Positions 14,410 to 16,488 of a stretch of 16,488 nt of DNA are shown here, one piece after another. Source of the stretch: JAFGBZ01 sp043817715 (lineage in GTDB: Archaea > Iainarchaeota > Iainarchaeia > Iainarchaeales > JAFGBZ01); the NCBI GenBank assembly GCA_043817715.1, contig JBDRGO010000017.1:1-16488 (forward strand), in the 5' to 3' direction. A program made the position numbers and the translations under genes. The stretch's first letter is position 1; every line of letters begins with the position of its first letter. The notes under the pieces were generated by a model. It was not told where the DNA came from. It made no database searches and was given only the letters and a program-made list of their open reading frames with translations.

Positions 14410-14480
14410 TTCAATCACTGCTAAAATTAAACCTATAATATATATATATATATATATCGGAAAAATTTTTTCGTTTTTTC
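14410..14480 (-). promoter_or_regulatory. (AT)10 promoter of the cassette 2 minus-strand ORF
   Basis: An alternating AT tract (14438-14457) is preceded on the minus strand by a run of A and T bases and followed by GGTTTAATTTTA and AGTGATT. The order and wording match 12113-12174 in cassette 1, which shows common origin of the two cassette left ends. Confidence 0.6.
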
Positions 14481-14491
14481 CACCAAAAAGT

Positions 14492-14570
14492 GTTTTCAAA
14501 ACGCAAACAAATTGTTTTTAAAATGAAAACACCATATTTGTTTCATGTTTTTAAGCAAATTGTTTTCTTC
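14492..14570 (+). promoter_or_regulatory. promoter with repeats before the MNT gene
   Basis: TTTTTAAAATG (14516-14526) is a TATA-like box about 20-29 bp before the ATG at 14545. Around it are GTTTTcAAAAC (14492-14502), the direct repeat CAAATTGTTTT (14508-14518 and 14558-14568), and an imperfect inverted repeat ATGAAAACA/TTGTTTCAT ending at the start codon. The MNT protein carries a winged-helix-like region and could repress here. Confidence 0.45.
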
Positions 14571-15078
14571 AAAAGAAAGGCTGAAAGTAATTGGCTTTCT
14601 TTTTTTTAATTCAGCAACTGAAATTAAGGTAAGGGAAACCGCGAGAAAAACAGGAACAAGCCCGTTTCTTGTTTCAGGCACAATTAAATTGCTGCAAAAA
14701 GAAGGAATTGTAAAAAAAAATAAAATTGACCTGCTTAACCCTAAAGTAAAGGCAATAAAAATAATCCTGAACCTTGGCGAAATTCATTCAATAAATTTAC
14801 TTGAAAAAACCCGCCGGGCATTCCCTGACTGCAAAGGAATCGGACTTTATGGAAGCTGGGCAAAAGGCCTGAATTACAGCGACAGCGACTTGGATTTATG
14901 GGTTAAAACAGAAAAAAAAGAAACGGAAAAAATTTCAAGAATTGTGAAAGAAAAACTTAAAACAGACGCAAGCGTTCTGCTTTTAAGTGAAAAAAAACTT
15001 GAAGAATTGCGGGAAAAGGATTTTGTTTTTTATTCCGAACTGCATAACTCTTTTGTCTTATGGGGGGAAGGAATTTGA
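14545..15078 (+). CDS. nucleotidyltransferase (MNT) with N-terminal winged helix, antitoxin-like
   Basis: Residues about 10-60 form a winged-helix-like domain (KVRETARKTGTSPFLVSGTIKLLQKEGIV). The MNT domain follows, with the signature GSWAKGLNYSDSDLDLWV: Gly103-Ser104 and acidic residues Asp115 and Asp117 (pattern GS..10..DxD). The known partners of such genes are HEPN ribonuclease toxins, which the MNT protein inactivates by adding nucleotides to a tyrosine. The HEPN gene follows and overlaps its end. At 177 residues it is longer than minimal MNT antitoxins (about 100) because of the DNA-binding part, which fits autoregulation. Confidence 0.88.
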   Translation: MFLSKLFSSKERLKVIGFLFFNSATEIKVRETARKTGTSPFLVSGTIKLLQKEGIVKKNKIDLLNPKVKAIKIILNLGEIHSINLLEKTRRAFPDCKGIGLYGSWAKGLNYSDSDLDLWVKTEKKETEKISRIVKEKLKTDASVLLLSEKKLEELREKDFVFYSELHNSFVLWGEGI

Positions 15079-15530
15079 TTGAATTCAATGAATGCATTGA
15101 AAAAGGGCTTTTAAGAAAAGTTCCGGGTTCAAAGGAAAAAGCCCTGCAAAGCATTGAAATGACCAAAGAACTGCTTCAGGAAGCCACAGAAAACTTTGAG
15201 GAAAAAAGAATTAATTCAACAGTAATAATCTCTTATTTGGCAATGTTTCATGCCGCGAGAGCTATTCTTTTCAAAGATGGATTCAGGGAAAAAAGCCATG
15301 AATGCTTAATCAAATACCTTGAAGAAAAACACCCTGAAATAAATTCAGCATTCATTGAAAAACTTGAAAAATACAAAAACGAAAGAAACAAAACCCAATA
15401 CGACATAACGCATAGACCAACAGAAGAAGACGCCGAAGAAATGCTTGAATTCGCAGAAAAATTCACGGAAAAAATAGAAGAACTCTTAGAATCCACTCCA
15501 ACAGAACAGGGCAAAGATACGAAGATTTAA
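15060..15530 (+). CDS. HEPN-domain protein, toxin-like partner of MNT
   Basis: The protein (156 residues from ATG 15060) is a helical HEPN protein: AMFHAARAILFKDGFREKSHECLIKYL and, later, YKNERNKTQYD. In the latter the RNA-cleaving motif R-x4-6-H appears as Arg109-N-K-T-Q-Tyr114, with tyrosine where classical HEPN nucleases have histidine. The start may instead be TTG 15075, which overlaps the MNT stop as TTGA and has GGGGGAAGG just before it; that would remove five residues. The last nine codons (about TEQGKDTKI) are read out of frame from the third ftsY-end copy, so this gene gained its C-terminus by fusion into that repeat. Confidence 0.85.
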   Translation: MGGRNLIEFNECIEKGLLRKVPGSKEKALQSIEMTKELLQEATENFEEKRINSTVIISYLAMFHAARAILFKDGFREKSHECLIKYLEEKHPEINSAFIEKLEKYKNERNKTQYDITHRPTEEDAEEMLEFAEKFTEKIEELLESTPTEQGKDTKI

Positions 15531-15571
15531 TTGAATTTAAGAAAGAGTATATAATTGATAGAATAATTTGA
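15506..15571 (+). repeat. third copy of the ftsY 3' end (66 bp)
   Basis: These 66 bp align without gaps with 11577-11642, with seven mismatches by my count. Read in the FtsY frame they encode exactly the same 21 residues (TGQRYEDLIEF and on to DRII) and then TGA in place of TAA. All six sense differences are synonymous. It begins inside the HEPN gene and ends 2 bp before the stop codon of the next minus-strand ORF. Confidence 0.92.
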
Positions 15572-15573
15572 AG

Positions 15574-16224
15574 TTATATTCTGCGAATGGTTTTTCTATT
15601 TCTCGCTAAATCAGCTGCTGAATCTGTTACTCTGAATACTCTTTTTTCTTTAACAACCTGTTTTTTTTGAATCGCAGTTTCAGACATTTTTCTTCCTCCC
15701 GATAAAAGAGTGCCCTTAAAATGAGTGTTCCCTTCTCTAACCAATTGGTCGAACAAATATTTTGAAGGAGAAACTCCAAATTGTCTTGCAAATTCATTTG
15801 TTTCATTACAAGGGTTTTTCCAAGCAAAATTAACTTTACAAAGTTTATTTTTAGTTTTATATAACATAAAAGAAATTAATTTACTGTCTGCCATTACTGC
15901 CCGAAAACTATTTCTTCGACCAAAAGGGAATTTAGAAGCTAGGATAACTGCTGAATTAATTATTCTACGAACCATAAACATTCCTTTACCAGTTCTTTCT
16001 GCTATTCTCAAAGCAGTTTCTGAACCCTTTTTTTTAGCTTCTTCTTTGACATTTGGAAACATGGAAATTAGTTCTTCATATTTTTTAACAAAAGCTTGCG
16101 GGTCAACGATTTTATCTAATTGTTTAGTAAACTCCAAAAGAGTATCAGCCCAAGCTTTTTTAACCAATTTTTTGTTTTCAGAAGATAACTCAGAATAACT
16201 TTCAACTAAATGAAACTCAACCAT
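15574..16224 (-). CDS. protein of unknown function next to the third ftsY end
   Basis: I do not recognise this 216-residue protein. It is mostly helical with an acidic/lysine N-terminal half, a central block (FPFGRRNSFRAVMADSKLI), a helix-turn-helix-like stretch (NEFARQFGVSPSKYLFDQL, about 143-161) and a strongly basic C-terminus (ARNRKTIRRI). No integrase residues are apparent. A TATA-like TTTAAATATTTT (about 16240-16251, minus strand) lies 20-25 bp before the ATG, so it is leaderless. Like the two other minus-strand ORFs of the region it converges on an ftsY end, here with only 2 bp between. It may belong to a third cassette that leaves the window. Confidence 0.7.
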   Translation of the reverse strand: MVEFHLVESYSELSSENKKLVKKAWADTLLEFTKQLDKIVDPQAFVKKYEELISMFPNVKEEAKKKGSETALRIAERTGKGMFMVRRIINSAVILASKFPFGRRNSFRAVMADSKLISFMLYKTKNKLCKVNFAWKNPCNETNEFARQFGVSPSKYLFDQLVREGNTHFKGTLLSGGRKMSETAIQKKQVVKEKRVFRVTDSAADLARNRKTIRRI

Positions 16225-16310
16225 AAATAATTAAACAATATCAAAATATTTAAACAAAACTAATTCTCGCACCGGAACTGATTCAATTTCAACACTAAAT
16301 ATGCTTTTTT

Positions 16311-16373
16311 CAATTCTGCTGAGCAGAATTGCCTTTCTTTTTGCATCCGTGCTTTTTCTTTCTAAGAAAAAGC
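16311..16373. repeat. two perfect hairpins in the end spacer
   Basis: CAATTCTGCT g AGCAGAATTG (16311-16331) and GCTTTTTCTT tct AAGAAAAAGC (16351-16373) are perfect 10-bp inverted repeats. The first shares AATTCTGC/GCAGAATT with the hairpin at 6596-6616. The second ends exactly where the CGGCACCGG element begins. Confidence 0.75.
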
Positions 16374-16411
16374 CGGCACCGGAAGTCCACTCCTCCGAAA
16401 TCATATATAAA
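16374..16411 (+). promoter_or_regulatory. CGGCACCGGAAGTC element and TATA box of a transcript leaving the window
   Basis: CGGCACCGGAAGTC (16374-16387), a C/T-rich stretch and GAAATC are followed by ATATATAAA (16403-16411). This repeats the layout of the endonuclease promoter at 4751-4792. It predicts a + strand transcript starting near 16430-16440. Confidence 0.55.
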
Positions 16412-16442
16412 GGGAAAAAATAAGATTAAATGAATTAAAATT

Positions 16443-16488
16443 CCTTTTTGAAAGGGCTAGGAACCCTTTCACTAAGGAGTCAAAAAGG
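16443..16488 (+). ncRNA. nested hairpin: structured RNA or mRNA leader, cut by the window end
   Basis: An outer pair CCTTTTTGA (16443-16451) and TCAAAAAGG (16480-16488) encloses an inner hairpin GAAAGGG ctaggaa CCCTTTC (16450-16470); the two share two bases. It begins about 35 bp after the TATA-like box, where a transcript should start, and no ORF begins here. It may be a small RNA, or a leader whose GGAG (16476-16479) is a ribosome-binding site for a gene outside the window. Confidence 0.4.

Larger units (their letters stand above)
11643..15571. mobile_element. accessory island bounded and divided by copies of the ftsY 3' end
   Basis: Three directly repeated ftsY ends (11532-11642, 13840-13950, 15506-15571) delimit two cassettes. 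Cassette 1 (about 2.3 kb) holds a minus-strand basic ORF and an AAA/DUF4143 ATPase. Cassette 2 (about 1.6 kb) holds a minus-strand ORF and an MNT/HEPN pair. In both, the minus-strand ORF converges on the preceding ftsY end and the + strand genes lead into the next one. The layout resembles serial site-specific integration into a gene's 3' end, where each arriving element restores the gene. No integrase or transposase is seen in the window, so calling it mobile is inference from the repeats and cargo. Confidence 0.72.

Noticed and set aside
14410..14499. Upstream 30-codon extension of the cassette 2 minus-strand ORF, with an Ile-Tyr run resembling a membrane segment
   Set aside because: It translates the (AT)10 promoter tract, which has a homologous non-coding counterpart in cassette 1.
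15574..16224. 216-residue minus-strand protein as the missing integrase
   Set aside because: No Arg-His-x-x-Arg-Tyr pattern of tyrosine recombinases and no serine-recombinase N-terminus can be seen.

Overview
This is archaeal DNA, AT-rich and densely coded, probably from a DPANN-type lineage. Evidence for archaea: the gene set (S19e, PDCD5/TFAR19-like protein, L39e, L31e, aIF6, LX/L18a, prefoldin alpha, FtsY), a tRNA intron with a bulge-helix-bulge geometry, TATA boxes about 25 nt before start codons (mostly leaderless genes), and TTG/GTG starts. The DPANN assignment is inference from composition, the shortened RNase P subunit and the charged protein tails; no marker here fixes the phylum.

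Layout. (1) 1-3710: cell-surface block on the + strand: the 3' part of a repeat-rich fibre/adhesin-like gene, a small anchored extracytoplasmic protein and a secreted transglutaminase-like protein. (2) 3778-6499: three tRNA-Gly genes with anticodons GCC, CCC and UCC, which together read all four glycine codons. Between them lie a free-standing LAGLIDADG endonuclease gene whose 3' end runs antisense into the first tRNA, a VapBC-type toxin-antitoxin pair and thymidylate kinase. The third tRNA has a GC-rich, hairpin-filled 127-nt intron. (3) 6638-11642: translation and protein-targeting superoperon: Rpr2-like RNase P subunit without its zinc ribbon, S19e, PDCD5, L39e, L31e, aIF6, LX, prefoldin alpha, ftsY. 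S19e, L31e and L39e carry long charged tails and FtsY has a charged N-terminal extension. (4) 11643-15571: an accessory island behind ftsY. The last 66-111 bp of ftsY recur twice more, at 13840-13950 and 15506-15571, in the same orientation and still encoding the FtsY C-terminus. They cut the island into two cassettes: one with a basic minus-strand ORF plus an AAA/DUF4143 ATPase, the other with another minus-strand ORF plus an MNT nucleotidyltransferase/HEPN pair. (5) 15574-16488: another minus-strand ORF directly after the third ftsY copy, then a promoter-like region with a nested hairpin running off the window.

Main result: the 3' end of ftsY looks like an integration or recombination site where small defence/toxin-type cassettes have accumulated, each bringing a working copy of the gene's end. 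After each ftsY end comes a convergent minus-strand ORF; two of these ORFs share a homologous promoter with an (AT)9-10 tract. No integrase is visible, so the mechanism is open. A second accessory cluster sits among the tRNA-Gly genes. A 14-bp promoter-proximal element (CGGCACCGGAAGTC) links the endonuclease gene with the putative RNA or leader at the window end.
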